Part shown: one piece after another, positions 33,841 through 46,300 of the stretch
Position numbering within the stretch: position 1 is the first letter of the stretch
Layout: every line of letters begins with the position of its first letter
Assembly: GCA_012064415.1 (NCBI GenBank)
Contig: SSNU01000294.1
Span: forward strand, 62,001-126,000
DNA length: 64,000 bases
Source of the DNA: Gyrodactylus bullatarudis
Taxonomy: Eukaryota; Platyhelminthes; Monogenea; Gyrodactylidea; Gyrodactylidae
Reading direction: 5' to 3'
The notes under the pieces: model-generated
What the model was told of the DNA's origin: nothing
Database searches by the model: none
The model's input: only the letters and a program-made list of their open reading frames with translations
Translations under genes and position numbers: made by a program

Positions 33841-36743
33841 ATGAAAAAGAATCGCAGAAACAACAACAACACAAACGGAAGTAATCATACCAATATTGAA
33901 GGACCAGACTCGCCAGGCTCCAATTCCAGCAGGGGTACAATTCGATCTAACTCAAAGCCAAATTCAAAGTCCAAGACAATGTACGACAAGTTTGATGATA
34001 TCGGAACGAATAACAACTCAGCCAGTAGTGATTGTGGTACACCCGTTTCCTCGCCCCTGGTTAAAGATCCGTATGAATTTCGTATCAAAACGGAAGACAA
34101 TGATTCTGACTCAGTCTCGGAAAAGATGTTGGCCGACTCCAAGAAGGGACGCAATGAACCTGCCACCCCTTCTCAGCCTAAAAAAGTAATTCGCCCCCCT
34201 TAGTCACGAGGTTAATTAGGTTTTGTTTTTTCTTTTTGGGCAAATTTTACTTTTCTCACTTTTTAATTACATCCATTTATACGACTCAAGATGAATGAAA
34301 TTTGTGTGTGTATTTGTCAACATGAATGAAATAGCATTTCATACAAAAAATGTTCATTTGTAAATAGAGTTATACATTCATGTATAATTTTTTTAAAACT
34401 GATATAAAATCAATATCAATCTATCAAATTGATGATGTTAATGATGTTGATATTATTCGTAAAGTGTATGTGCATAGTCAATGACTAATTTATTATTTAT
34501 CTATACACTTTTAGACATCTAATGAATGTGATTCAGGCGAAGGTCATGAAAATCATAACCAACAGTCAACGCAACAAGATTCCTGTCATACCCCACTAGC
34601 AACTAGTAAAATCCACACTCCAAAGCTATCCTCATCATCATCAAAGAGTAAGAGGGATCGTAAAAAGAGTATTGGAATTAATACGTCCCCAGAGAAACAA
34701 ACATATCCACCTGATGAAAAAGCTTGTGCTCCAGGTACAGTTATACAACTCAGTGGTACCGTATGGCTTGAAACAAATGCTGGCATGTTGATTATCAATG
34801 TTACCTGGCGTGGCCGGAGCTATATTGGCAGTCTTTTGGATACTAGTCAACACAAATTCTCACCTCCCATGTAAGTATTGAATATAATTAACACACATGA
34901 AGAAGAAGAATTTGTTTTTATTTCTCACTCTCACACCTCTTGAAAAAAAGGTTCTAATTACCACTAATAAGAATACGAATGTAATATTTATTTCTACCCC
35001 CTCCCCAACAGACCACAAGAGTATCAACAGCCATCTAGTCAGACAAACAACAATCAGAATTCCCATTACAACTCTCCAGCAAAGTACAAACACAAGAAGC
35101 GTAGTTCTTTCAACATTCCTCATCGACTCCCAGTGGGCAGGCCAAGCGGCAAGAGGAAATCCCACGTGAAAAATCCCTCAGCTAAGAATATGCGGACAAA
35201 CCATACGAGGCTGGTCAGTGAATCTTCCTCCTCTATTGATGATGGATCCTCTTTGGATGAGAATTTGAAAGAGGAACGCCTAACCTGTCCCATAAGTGAT
35301 TGTGATAAAAAGTTTATTTCGTTTAATGCAATGAGAGAACACCTGGCAGAACATAATCATCTCATGGATGACTCATCCAAAGCTAGCAATAGTGCCAATA
35401 TCAACTCTGGAGATGATACCCTTATTAATGTGGAAACCAACTGTTCCGAATCGAGAACTTCTAATCCTCCTCCCCCGCCACCACCCTCTATAACGGAACA
35501 AGGTAATGAGGTAAGAGTCAATGATTTGGCCATTCTACCACCTAGATCAGCTTCCGTACTGCCATCATCAAAGCATCCTTTCCCTCTGAATAATAATGAC
35601 AAGAGATCTGAAACTCGTACTCCCTCTCCGCCCCGGTTAGCTTTAGCCCATTCACCACAACCAAGTCAACATAATCATCTCCATATGGCCACCATCAACC
35701 ATGCTAGTAATAATAAGCATCCCTTCAACATTTCCCTCGATAATTTGTACAAGAAGAATGATTCCCATCATCCACATCAGAACAAGAAGCAAAAATTAGA
35801 TATCGATCACCATCACATACTCCATGCAGGCCTGACGACAATGGGACTGATGAAAAAGACGGACAAGGACCACGAGGAGAACCTGAAATTGTTGAAGGGT
35901 GCCCCTCATTTCAACTCACCCCTGCCTCCGATAACATCGTCTCATCAAATGCAACTGCATCACCTTCAACAGGGTCTAAATTCCAAGTTCCTCAACAACA
36001 TGACCAACAATGCCAACAACAGGAAAGAGTCCCCTCCCAAACTCTTACCCGAGGTCAATGTCAACTCAAGTCTACAACATCCACATGACTCCTTTGGACT
36101 TCACCATAATCAACTCAAAGCAAGTCCCTTCCTAGCCAATCCTAACAATCGTCCAGATATCTATGGAGCACACTTGGATAACTCCCCAAGTAACAATCCC
36201 ATTCCTCTTAACCTCATGAATAACAATAACAATAATAATGGTCCCCCGGTACAACCAGTTAATAAAAAGTCGTTACCATCTGCCTCAGATAATCATTCGA
36301 TCAACAACTTTTTCTCTGAAAGTCTCATGGCAGCTGCATCGGGCAAACTCCACCATCCAAGTGCCCATCAATCATTAACCTCTTCGGCTTCCACAGGATC
36401 ACTGATGAGTCAATCAAATCCTTCCTCCCTAACCCACCACCAGCAGCAGCAATCAACAGATTTATTAGCTGCCGTAGCCAAAATGCTCGGTGCCAATTCA
36501 GGAGCCACATCCTCAATTCTCAATTCTAGCAACACTCACAACAACTTGTCCATGTCAAGTCAAGCTAAAATCAATCCCATCCTTCCCACTACAATTGGTG
36601 GTCCCAGTAGTAGCAGCTCTAGTAGTAACAGTGGAGGTCCCCAATTGAACATGTCACAATTTGACACGAAAAGTCTTTCATCCGCTGCCTATCTCATGAA
36701 TTTACCTGGTCTCCTTTCCTCCACAAACCATCAAATGAGATGA
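33841..36743 (+). CDS. sbb: Scribbler/brakeless (ZNF608/ZNF609) family protein
   Basis: Nuclear transcriptional co-regulator of the scribbler/ZNF608-609 family. Exons: 33841-34185, 34515-34870, 35012-36743; joined they give 810 codons with both junctions in frame (phase 0, then 2). The start ATG has an in-frame stop 18 bases upstream. Exon 1 is acidic and Ser-rich with a DPYEFRIKTED block. Exon 2 holds the family signature at about residues 188-233: EKACAPGTVIQLSGTVWLET and then INVTWRGRSYIGSLLD. Exon 3 carries a GRPSGKRK basic motif, one C2H2 zinc finger at about 326-348 (C-x4-C-x12-H-x3-H) and a long low-complexity tail rich in N, S, H and P with a run of 9-10 N. Family members are often over 1300 aa, so this is short. 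AATAAA lies at 36953. It converges on the carrier gene downstream. An additional 5' exon cannot be excluded. Confidence 0.85.
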
Positions 36744-38012
36744 TGATTGCTCCATCAAACACTCCACATAAACAGCAACATTCTAGGAGAGATACTGTGA
36801 GTGTGTGGTGCCACTTGTAAAATGTTCTTTTCTCTTTTATATTCTAATCAGAATTACGAAAATTATGATGACATCTCTCTCTATACTGTATATTACAAAT
36901 GTCCCTCTTCCCAAAATGTATATTGCCATAAAGTCTTTCACAAACCAAGCAAAATAAAACACGAGAGAAGAAATAAATAAAAAAAATTAGCAGAAAAATT
37001 AACCTAGACAAACGATAAATACACACACACCCATACATAGAGGGGAATACACAGAACGCCCAGAAGAAGAAAGTAAACATACATATCTTCTATATATTTA
37101 TATATCTTCACAATGGGGTGAGAGAATGAAACAAAGAAATAAAGCTTCCCTAATGTACATTCTTATTATCATTTCTGTACACATCTATTTATTATTACCT
37201 CCTTAGTGAACTACTACTTTTATTTATCAGTACAACTTCAGAATGAATTCATCTGAACACACTCCATTCATCTCTTCAAGTATACATCTTAAAGTATATA
37301 TCCCTACTACATTCATTAATATTATTACAAACATCAATAAATAACATTCAATGAATATAAATCTTGATGTTGAATCGTTTTTTATATAGTATTCCACTCA
37401 CATAACCCCTTGTATTTTGAAGAAGAAAAACTTATATTAAAATTTTGTGATTACTACCAAGTAGCTGACATTATTTTATTATTATTATCATTATTATTTG
37501 CACGAAGAATTTTTAACAACTATTTTTCTAAATTCTTTTGAAGCCCGCACTTTTTTGTACTTGTTTGTGTGCGTGTGTGTTTATTTTGACATTATACTTG
37601 GTAATTACCCTGATTTGGTGGTAGGACTACTCATATTCTATGATAGTACAAGTCAAGATACAAGAGAGAATCCATTTTGTATTTTCACACACGCCTTCCT
37701 CACTCCCTTATCGACCCCTACACAACCATACATTTAGAGAGTAGAGACGACGACGACGGCCTATTCATCCCATTTATTCTCAGTTTTCGTAGTGATGCCA
37801 AATTTAAGTTTGTCAAAGAAATCCAAAAAACCAAAGAAACAACCTAGTATTTTGTGATGTGTTTATATATATTATCAATCTATCTATCCATCTGTTTTAT
37901 TAAGAAATAGAATTGAAAATCCATATTGTTTACAAAATCTAAAAGGTTTCTTTTTATTGTCCAATATATATGATGAGTAAAATTATAGTAGTTTGATCCT
38001 CCGAAACTCTTA
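36744..38012. other. 3' regions of two convergent genes
   Basis: Between the stops of the scribbler-like gene (+) and the carrier gene (-). A plus-strand AATAAA lies at 36953-36958 and a minus-strand AATAAA at 37958-37953, about 55 bp past the carrier stop. A TTA microsatellite is at about 37477-37497. No further exon was recognised. Confidence 0.5.
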
Positions 38013-40082
38013 TCATGAGCCGATACGCCGGCCAATGGCGCTGAATATGTCCACAGCATTACCGAATCCTTTAAGGTGATCAGGATCACGGGGGTAATGA
38101 GTCGAGTTTGTATTGTAGGCGAACGGAAGTATCCTCTGAAGTTGTTCATAGACCAAGAGGGTCACTCCGAATTGTGGTGACGACCTCAAGACTCTCGCCG
38201 GGGCCCCCTTCCAAAAGGCCGAGAATCCCTCTTCGGCAAAGATCTTTTTAGCTGCATCAACTACCCCTGAGTAGGTAGTCTGGCCAGGTCTCGGCTTCAC
38301 TTGCAGACGAGTTTTGATCACATCAAAGGGTGTAGTTAGCGAGGCAGCTGGTGCACCTGCCAGGGTGGCTGAGCAAAACAAAAATTTCGCTTCGGTGAAA
38401 CCATCCTCATTGGCAAAAGACTCTTTCAAGTAGTTGTACGAGGGGAAATAGATGGCACTGAATGGAATGTCCCTCATAAAACAGGCTCTACTACCCTGGT
38501 ATAGGCCGAACAATCCAAGATCACGAATAACCTTGATTTAATAATAGAATTACATGTATGTAGTAATATATGAACAAAGTTAACTCACATGAAAGGCACT
38601 AATTCTCTGTGTAGACTTGACTTCGCCAGCTACTTGAAGTTGAATTTTTAACATTTCCACTGGATTTGTGAACATGACCTGACTGGCCCCAGCACATGCG
38701 CCAGCTAAAATTTCTCCCATCTTGAATGAAAATTACTCAAAAATTCAACTCACTAAAGAAGTATGACCCTGATTATTGGACATAGATTGCCTCATGAAAT
38801 CATTAACTGTGAGTTTGATGGCCTTCTCCGGGGCAACACCTAACAACTGTGGACCTAGGCCGCGATAGAGACCGAGAAAACCTTCATTTCGTATGACTTT
38901 GGTGAAGCAATCAAAGCTGTTTTTATAGACCCTTTCACTGTTGAGGGAAATCCTCTGATTTTGGATCCGGGTCTTTACCAAGTCTATCGGGTAGACAGCA
39001 GTCGCTCCGACACATCCTGCAATTGACCCGAGGGTAAATCGATAAACTTGCTCATAAATGGCGCGAGACAAGCTGGAATCCTCTCCACGTCCAAATAATC
39101 TCCCCAACATAACCAGGTCAACATATTCCCTCTTGGTTAATGTGTAAAGAAAGTCTACATCCGGCCTATTAACTAGTGGATGACAGTTGAGTAGAACATC
39201 TAGAAAAAATTTCTAGTAAAAGATTTACCCTTGGACATTTTGTAATCACTCGAACCCTTTGAGATTTGTCTGTAGAGATTAAAGAGCAAGTCTTGTTGGT
39301 AAAACAGTGAGAGGAAAGCTATGAAAAATGACTCATCAACGACCCTCTTGGCCATGCTGTCACCTGGATTATTAATGGAAAAACCGAGATTTCGACAAAT
39401 CTCCAACATGGTCTCCTTGTCAATTTGACCACTTTGATTTTTAACTTGCGAGAATATCTTTCTTAAATGTTCTCTAGTGTAATTCTAAATTTATTCATTG
39501 TAGTAGAGAGCATTACTCACCTGGAGGAAGACATAAAAATCTTCTTTTGTCTGACATTCTATGGCCATTAACTTCTTCCAGGACGGCTCATTAAAGTCGA
39601 CAGGATATTTCAAATTCATTTTCGAAAGTGATATTAAATTCTTAAAGTTTTCTAAAACATACAGTTTAAAAGTAGATTAGTTACCAATGAATGGAGTTGC
39701 TTTATCCTTGGGCTGAAATAAACGAAAGAAAATCTCGAAATAAAACTCAGGATCATCAAGAGCCTTTTCTAGCAGAATAAAGTCAGTTAAACTTAAAATT
39801 CTTGATTAAAATTAGTGAGAAATCCAAGTACTTTTTATCCTCTGATTCGAAAAAGCTGATCAAAGCCGTCTCGTGAATGGCTTTGTACTGAAGCTTGAGA
39901 AACTTTTCCAAAAATGCTTCAAATGTCATAAAATTATCTCCATTATGTTGAAGATTTGCATACTAGAGAAGCTATAGTTTAAATTGATATACCTTGTCGA
40001 AAATTCGTACCAGGTCTACATTCTCATGATCATTCTAAGAATATTAAAGATTCAAATGAGAATATAATCCACTTACTTGCAT
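38013..40082 (-). CDS. Mitochondrial aspartate/glutamate-type carrier (aralar/citrin family)
   Basis: Inner-membrane SLC25 carrier; its relatives exchange aspartate for glutamate in the malate-aspartate shuttle. Nine coding exons from the start: 40082-40077, 40034-39993, 39962-39832, 39791-39685, 39651-39521, 39484-39229, 39199-38754, 38720-38589, 38531-38013; 589 aa, all junctions in frame. The N-terminal half (about 1-270) follows the EF-hand region of aralar ([18 protein letters not shown] is the first helix pair). However, the usual D-x-T-x-D-G loop is reduced to ESEDKN at about 55-60. The C-terminal half has three carrier repeats with signatures [10 protein letters not shown] (about 297), [11 protein letters not shown] (about 392; Q in place of the usual R) and [10 protein letters not shown] (about 485). 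It is about 90 aa shorter than the human forms. The first coding exon is only ATG CAA. One intron (39792-39831) is just 40 bp. The start is inferred from alignment with the family. Confidence 0.88.
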
Positions 40083-40310
40083 AATTTTGAATTCGTACAC
40101 GATTAGTTTAACTTGAAGAATAGCAATTTTTTCCAACTTTAAAATGATAAGGTCATGGCTCTAATTTGAGTTCAAATTTGCAGACAACAAATTGTTATAA
40201 TCTGATTGTTAAACAGTGTAATGAAAGATATAAGAATGAAAATCAGATTGTAAAAATTTAATATTTGATCAAAAGTACAAATTAAACTATGAAAATTTAT
40301 GAAAAAATCC
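40083..40310. promoter_or_regulatory. Short spacer between laminin 3' end and carrier start
   Basis: Both flanking genes are on the minus strand and only 228 bp separate the laminin stop from the carrier start codon. A minus-strand ATTAAA (40262-40257) could serve as the laminin polyadenylation signal. The minus-strand sequence CAAATTAG followed by AGCCATGACC near 40165 resembles a splice acceptor ahead of the carrier. The carrier promoter must lie here, inside the laminin gene, or be replaced by processing of a shared transcript. Confidence 0.4.
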
Positions 40311-43300
40311 CTAAGGAGTGTTGTATTTCGGATATTTGGTTAACTTTGACATGGTCTTGAGAATGTTTCTAATGTTTTGCCTTGTGGTCTTTAGTTTTGT
40401 TAGAAGCTCCTCTTCATCAGAGACACTCTTTTCCAGCTTCTTTTGTAAACCTAAACAGAGATGATGTTAATTTTAGGGAAAAAGCTTGAAATGTCTACTA
40501 ATTACTTAATAATTCATCCTTGTACTTGGATATATCCTGAACATAGTTCACAGCATCCTTCGTGAGGACATCATTTTCACTCGTGCTATCACCCTCTTTC
40601 TTTTCTGACTTGTCAAGAAGCATTTCGATATTGTTCAATTCCACGGAGAGAGACGTCAAGTCACTCTATAAAGATTTTAAAATCACATTACTACTTTGTA
40701 GTATACGTTAGAAATAAAATAATAATTAATTTTAAAAATGTACCATGGCAGATTTAAGCTTATCATCATTGAGTTTAGCATCCGTTTGTGCCTTCAAAGC
40801 TAGTGTGTACATTTTATCAGATTCTTCATAATTTGTCCTCAGCTTATCGTAAAGGTCTCGAGTTGTTTTCCTAAACGTTTCCGATTGTATTTTTATCACT
40901 TCAGAGGTTTCATTCAACTTTATCTGAGCGTCAACGTAGTCGGCCGAGTTTAACAAATCATTTTGTCTCGTGTTCAAAATGTCATTGTAAATTTTTGTTG
41001 AATTTTCAGCCAATTCAAACTGCTCAGCAAAGGCTGACGAATTCTTTCTATCATAGAAAAAAATAAAATCTTGTTAATTTTGCATAATTCTTTGAACAAG
41101 TTCAGAAGAAAACCAACTCTATTTCCTCTGAATTTTTCCACAATTCGTTGACCTTTTGCTGATTCGGTCCACTTTCCCTCAAGACATTAGTAATACTGGG
41201 CTGAATTCGATCAATGGCCATGTTTAGCTCATGCGAGGCTTGGTAGGCTTGTGGAATTAAATTGTCAATGTTTGCGTTGATGATTGCATTCGACATCTAA
41301 CAAAAAAATCAATGAATAGTCCAGCACCTATACTTACTAGGGTCAACTATAGAAATATTTCATTCTAAGTACTTAGGTTCGTCGTATTTGGTAATGGATT
41401 AGCCCATGTCGATGAATGTTACAGCTTACTAATGGATCCCACTGTGACTAGTACGAAAGAAACTCACAAAGCATTTAGAAATAACTCGGATTACTTCTAT
41501 ATATTTTGGGGCGTACCCCTAAGGTTTTCCATCTAATGAATAGTGCAGCATCTATACTTACAAAGCTTAACTAGATTGAGCATTGGACTACAACGCGAAA
41601 GGTCCTAGGTTCAAATCCCAGGTTGTGGCATACTGACGAGTCCAAAAGAGGACAAAACGCACGTGCTATTCTACCAAAGATGTAAACTTGGATTATTTCT
41701 AAATGCTTTGTGAGTTTCTTTCGTACCAGTCTCGGTGGGATCCATTAGTAAGCTGTAACATTCAGCTAATCCCTTACCAAACAAGAAGAACCTAGGGGAT
41801 ATATTGATAGGTAAGACTAACCTCTGTGAAATTGGCCTTGTTATAATACTTTAGGTTCTCCATTTCGACAGTCGAGGCATTAATCTTTTTGGCTAGCTCA
41901 TAATTCTTTTGTGACATTCTTTTTTCCATTGTGTCGAGATTTTCCTGCATCTTCTCCAGAGATTCGCGTATGTCATCTTGAGTATTCTTCAACTGCAATT
42001 GAAATAGGAAAAAAGAACATTTTAGAATGATCCAAATTTTATTTCCCCCCTCAAACAGGAAAAATTCATGTTTCTAAATACAAGAATCCCATCTTTCAAT
42101 GAGATTAATGCTGGGAAAAGTTGAAAGATTTGACCACCCCTACTTTAGATAGAACTACAACTGTTTGTTGTAGCAAGTCTTGAAAAAAAGTGAGAAAAAA
42201 GGAGCCCACCTTTCCAAGGATCTCTTCAGCATCTCCGAATTTAGTCAAGGACCCAGTGACAGTGTCTTCCAAGTCTCTAATATTGAGCATAGTATTCCTA
42301 ATTTTATTCTCAAGGCTAGCATCACACTGGGATAGTTGAGCACAGTGGGGGAAATGTCCTATGCCCAGGGGGGACCCGTTTGGCCGGTACAAGTTCTTGG
42401 CATTCTGATCAACATTGTACATTGACCTGGCAGTGAATGTGAATGGATTATACTCCACATGGGAGAGGATTTGTTGAGTTTGTATGGCACCAATGGCCCT
42501 GTCAATTGTGGGGCAGCCAACGCCTCCACATAGAGATGGACACAGGTTGACGTCCATGGGAACTTCACCGAGGTCATTTTGATCAGTGAAACCGCAGACC
42601 TTTTTGTTATATTCAAAGATTAAATTCTTAATCTTGGCCTGGTCCTTGGCCACCATTTGATAACGAGACAACTGCTTCTCCAACTGATGTTCAATATTGT
42701 CAGAGTAGATTTTGAACGATTTTTCCTTATCGAGAAGCTGCGATTTGTCTAACTCCATAGGACGGATTGTGTAAATCAACTCTTTGGCCTTGTTATAGGC
42801 AGCTGGAGAAAGATTAAATAGTTGGATTAGATTCTTCGAAGGGAAATATTCTCAGAGGTAAACTCAGACAAACTCTTTGGATTTGATACAGTGTACTGGT
42901 CAACTCTGCGTATTGTATCATTATAAAAGGTCTTTAAGTCGTTGAGGTCTTTTTCGAATTTCGTAAAACTAGTCGTCAAGTCTTCCTTGGTCTTGAGGAG
43001 TTCATTGGAGGTCTGTTCGTTATTCGTCAAATCGTTCGATTCAATATTGTCTAGTTTTTGTCTGAAAAAAAGATACCACACTAATCAAAGGCTCTGAAGG
43101 TGACGAAGTCAGGCTAGCTGTTCTATGCGAACCCAATTACCCTTTTCTTCAAGTTTTTTATACATGTAAAAGTAAAAGACAAACCTTAGCTTTTCGAATT
43201 GTTCCATTAGACTCTGGGAAGTGTCCTCTGACATTTCATGTTGTTTAACACTCTCCATTACTTTGAGTGTGTTCATCAGGCTCATGAGTTCATAGCGAAT

Positions 43301-46300
43301 GTCAGCTGGCATGGGACTCTTTCCACTCTTGATGATATCATCAATGTGAGCTAGATAATACCAAAAAAATAAAGTCATTCTTTTCACTGATTTTTTTTAC
43401 CAAATTACCGTAATAGACAGAATCAGAGAATTCCATAGAAATTTACTAAAATCTTTGATTCTACGAGAAAAAGTAAACTACCCAATTGACATGAAGATTC
43501 CATGATGAAATGAGCCAATAAGTTGTGGATATTTTTAAAAATTCCGAAAAATATTCAATCTGACCAAAATTAGGCCAATTCTTGTATTTCTAAAATGCAT
43601 CAAATTTCCACCTTTAAACCCAAGAATTTTCATCGATTTCGATGATTCGAAGCAGTCAAGTAATGTTATTCAGGATCAGAGTTCACTGAAATTCGTCGTT
43701 ATTGAACCATTTGAAATTATCACGAAGGCAAATTATCCAAAATCTGGAAGATTAACTTTTTCTCGGAAACAGTAAGATCTTCGTTATCTCTAAGGCCAAA
43801 TTCGAATTCTTCGTCTAATTTTGACATTACTTGACTGCTTTGAATCATCGAAATCGATGAAAATTCTTGGATTTAAAGGTGGAAATTTGGTGCATTTTCG
43901 AAATCCGAAAATTGGCCAAGAGTTAATTCCAAAATAAGCGGATATTTTTCAAATTAGTTTCAAAATTAGCAAATTTTTTCCTAGCTTTATTTCTATAGAA
44001 CCTTAGTCCTAATAATATATAAAACTTGTAGGTTCTGAGAAAGTTCTAGGGGCGTTGTAAATAGATTGAATGATTTTCTTATCTAAATGTATTGAAAGTC
44101 AAAAAACCAATCACAATTATTCAAATTTTTGAAATCCATAAATAATCAATCTTAGAACAAATTCTTTTGCTAAAGCCAACCAGGAAGATTTTGCCAAGAT
44201 TAGATAGTTTCTTGAATCAATTGAAAATACCTTGGATTCTTGTAGAAGAAGTGTGATTTATTTTGGTTAAGCGTGTACCTATAGAAATGATAACATTAGA
44301 GGATTACCATGCAGACATTTTCTAGCTGTTTGCATACTCTTAAAATCTAATTTTAAAGATTTTGTATAGGAAATTTATACAATTCTTGAAAAGCATAAAA
44401 AGAAACTGTTTTAGTGAGTATTCTTAATAACACACGCCTAAGATCAGCTAATTTTGGAAAATTTAATAGAAAATATAAAGGTTTAGGAGAGAGGTTGGGG
44501 TGCATACCAACAAGATTGGTAATCTTCTCATCCCAGTCGTTCCAGCATTGTCCACAGGGTCGACAATTGGGCAGTTCCCCCTCGGTACCCCGATCACATT
44601 GATCACAGTTTCGACCAACAATACCATCCCGACAGGGACATTGGCCCGTCTTTGGATCACAGGTCATGCTGAGTGAGCCCCTCGGGTCACATTGACAATC
44701 ATTACAGCCCTCTTGAGTTTTTGGATTACCAAACTTGTTGTAGGGACATTGGTCACATTTGAGACCTGTTCTATCTGGCTTACAAGTACACTGACCATTG
44801 GACTAGTTATACAGAAATACATTAATTAAATCAATTGAAATAAGATAAATAATAAATCAATAAGATATAATATTAATAATAACACTGGTCATGATTTGAA
44901 AATATTTTGCAGCTAGTTATTTTTAGTGATTAAATTCTTATGTAAAATTTAACACTGATCACTGTTTTCTCAAATTTTAGAAATTCTCTCTCCTGATTGG
45001 TTCATGCAGAGAATCTTGTCTCATCCAATGAGAAGCCAGAATTTTTCTTCATCATAATCTGCATTCAGGTTTATGAACCTTAACTGGCTTCATGGTAATT
45101 TTAACTTGAAAATTCATTGAGACAAATCTAAGTTAAATTAAATAGCTATTGCAATCTACAGATAAGATATTTAAGCGTATTTTGTTTCTTAATTAGGTTT
45201 GTTGATTATTATGTATTGTTATAATAATAATAATTATTATATATATAGCAAAGAAATGATTTTAAAAAATTAATCTAAATCACTTACATCACATTTCAAG
45301 TCAACTGACCCATAGGGATCACAACCACAAGATTGACAGCCGATGCCAAAGGTCATGTTGAAATAGTTTTCCTTACATTCACTGCATCTACTGCCAGTAA
45401 CAAAAGGAAGACAGGAGCATTGGCCAATTTTCGGATCACACTTGTCAACATCTTCACTTCCTAGGTAGTAGCAACCACATTGCATACAAGACTGTTTTAT
45501 TGCATCACCATAATAGCCATCTGCACACTGTTGATTCCAAGTTGATTAACACGATAAATCACAAAGTAAAATTATATTTCAATAAATAGTCCTCTTTGAT
45601 TTTAGCCGAGAGCTTTACTACATAATTGGTTGAAAACATCTACTTTTACACATTAAACCTACTAGCTATGTGTGGTCACTGGTTATTGCTATATCCATAT
45701 GAACTCTAACTTGATGGAGATTGTCTTCTCACAACTAGATGTTAGAGTTCGGATAAGTAAGTGTCAATTCCATAAGAGAGTCAAATAATATTCAACTCAC
45801 AGTGGCAGATGTACTTTTACTATTTAAACATTGACCCTTGAGAACATTAATCCTACACTCAAAAGATCTCGCATATTAATCTCTGGGCTTAACCCTCTCT
45901 GGATTAGAAGATATGCCATCATTGTTAAATCATTTGCTAAATCTGTTAACATATTTGAAAATTCATATAACCTCAGAAACCCCTCTTTTTCAAATCACTA
46001 TTTACTATCTTCATATAAGATTATCACACAGTTCATAATGTCATATTTATCTTTAATCCTGTCGAAGGCTGAGAGTGGGAAATGTTTATCATAAGCTACT
46101 CGATCATAGAGGAGGATTCAATGAAATTTCTTACTATAAAAGCTAACCTTTCAACCCATAGAAGGTTCAGACCTGAGACCAAAATGCGAGCGATTATTCA
46201 GTTTGATTCATATGGATTTACTAAAACTTGAAGAAAAGACTCGTTTGATTTACAAATTCCGATGCGACTGTGGAGCTTCTTATATAGGACGTACGATTAG

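Noticed and set aside
33885..34189. Two long frames overlapping scribbler exon 1 (both strands)
   Set aside because: Shadows of the coding exon; only the frame from 33841 continues in phase into the conserved exon 2.
41565..41627. Possible functional tRNA gene in a laminin intron
   Set aside because: The T arm and B-box look right, but no closed acceptor stem was found and the core sits inside an inverted repeat; called a SINE-like relic instead.
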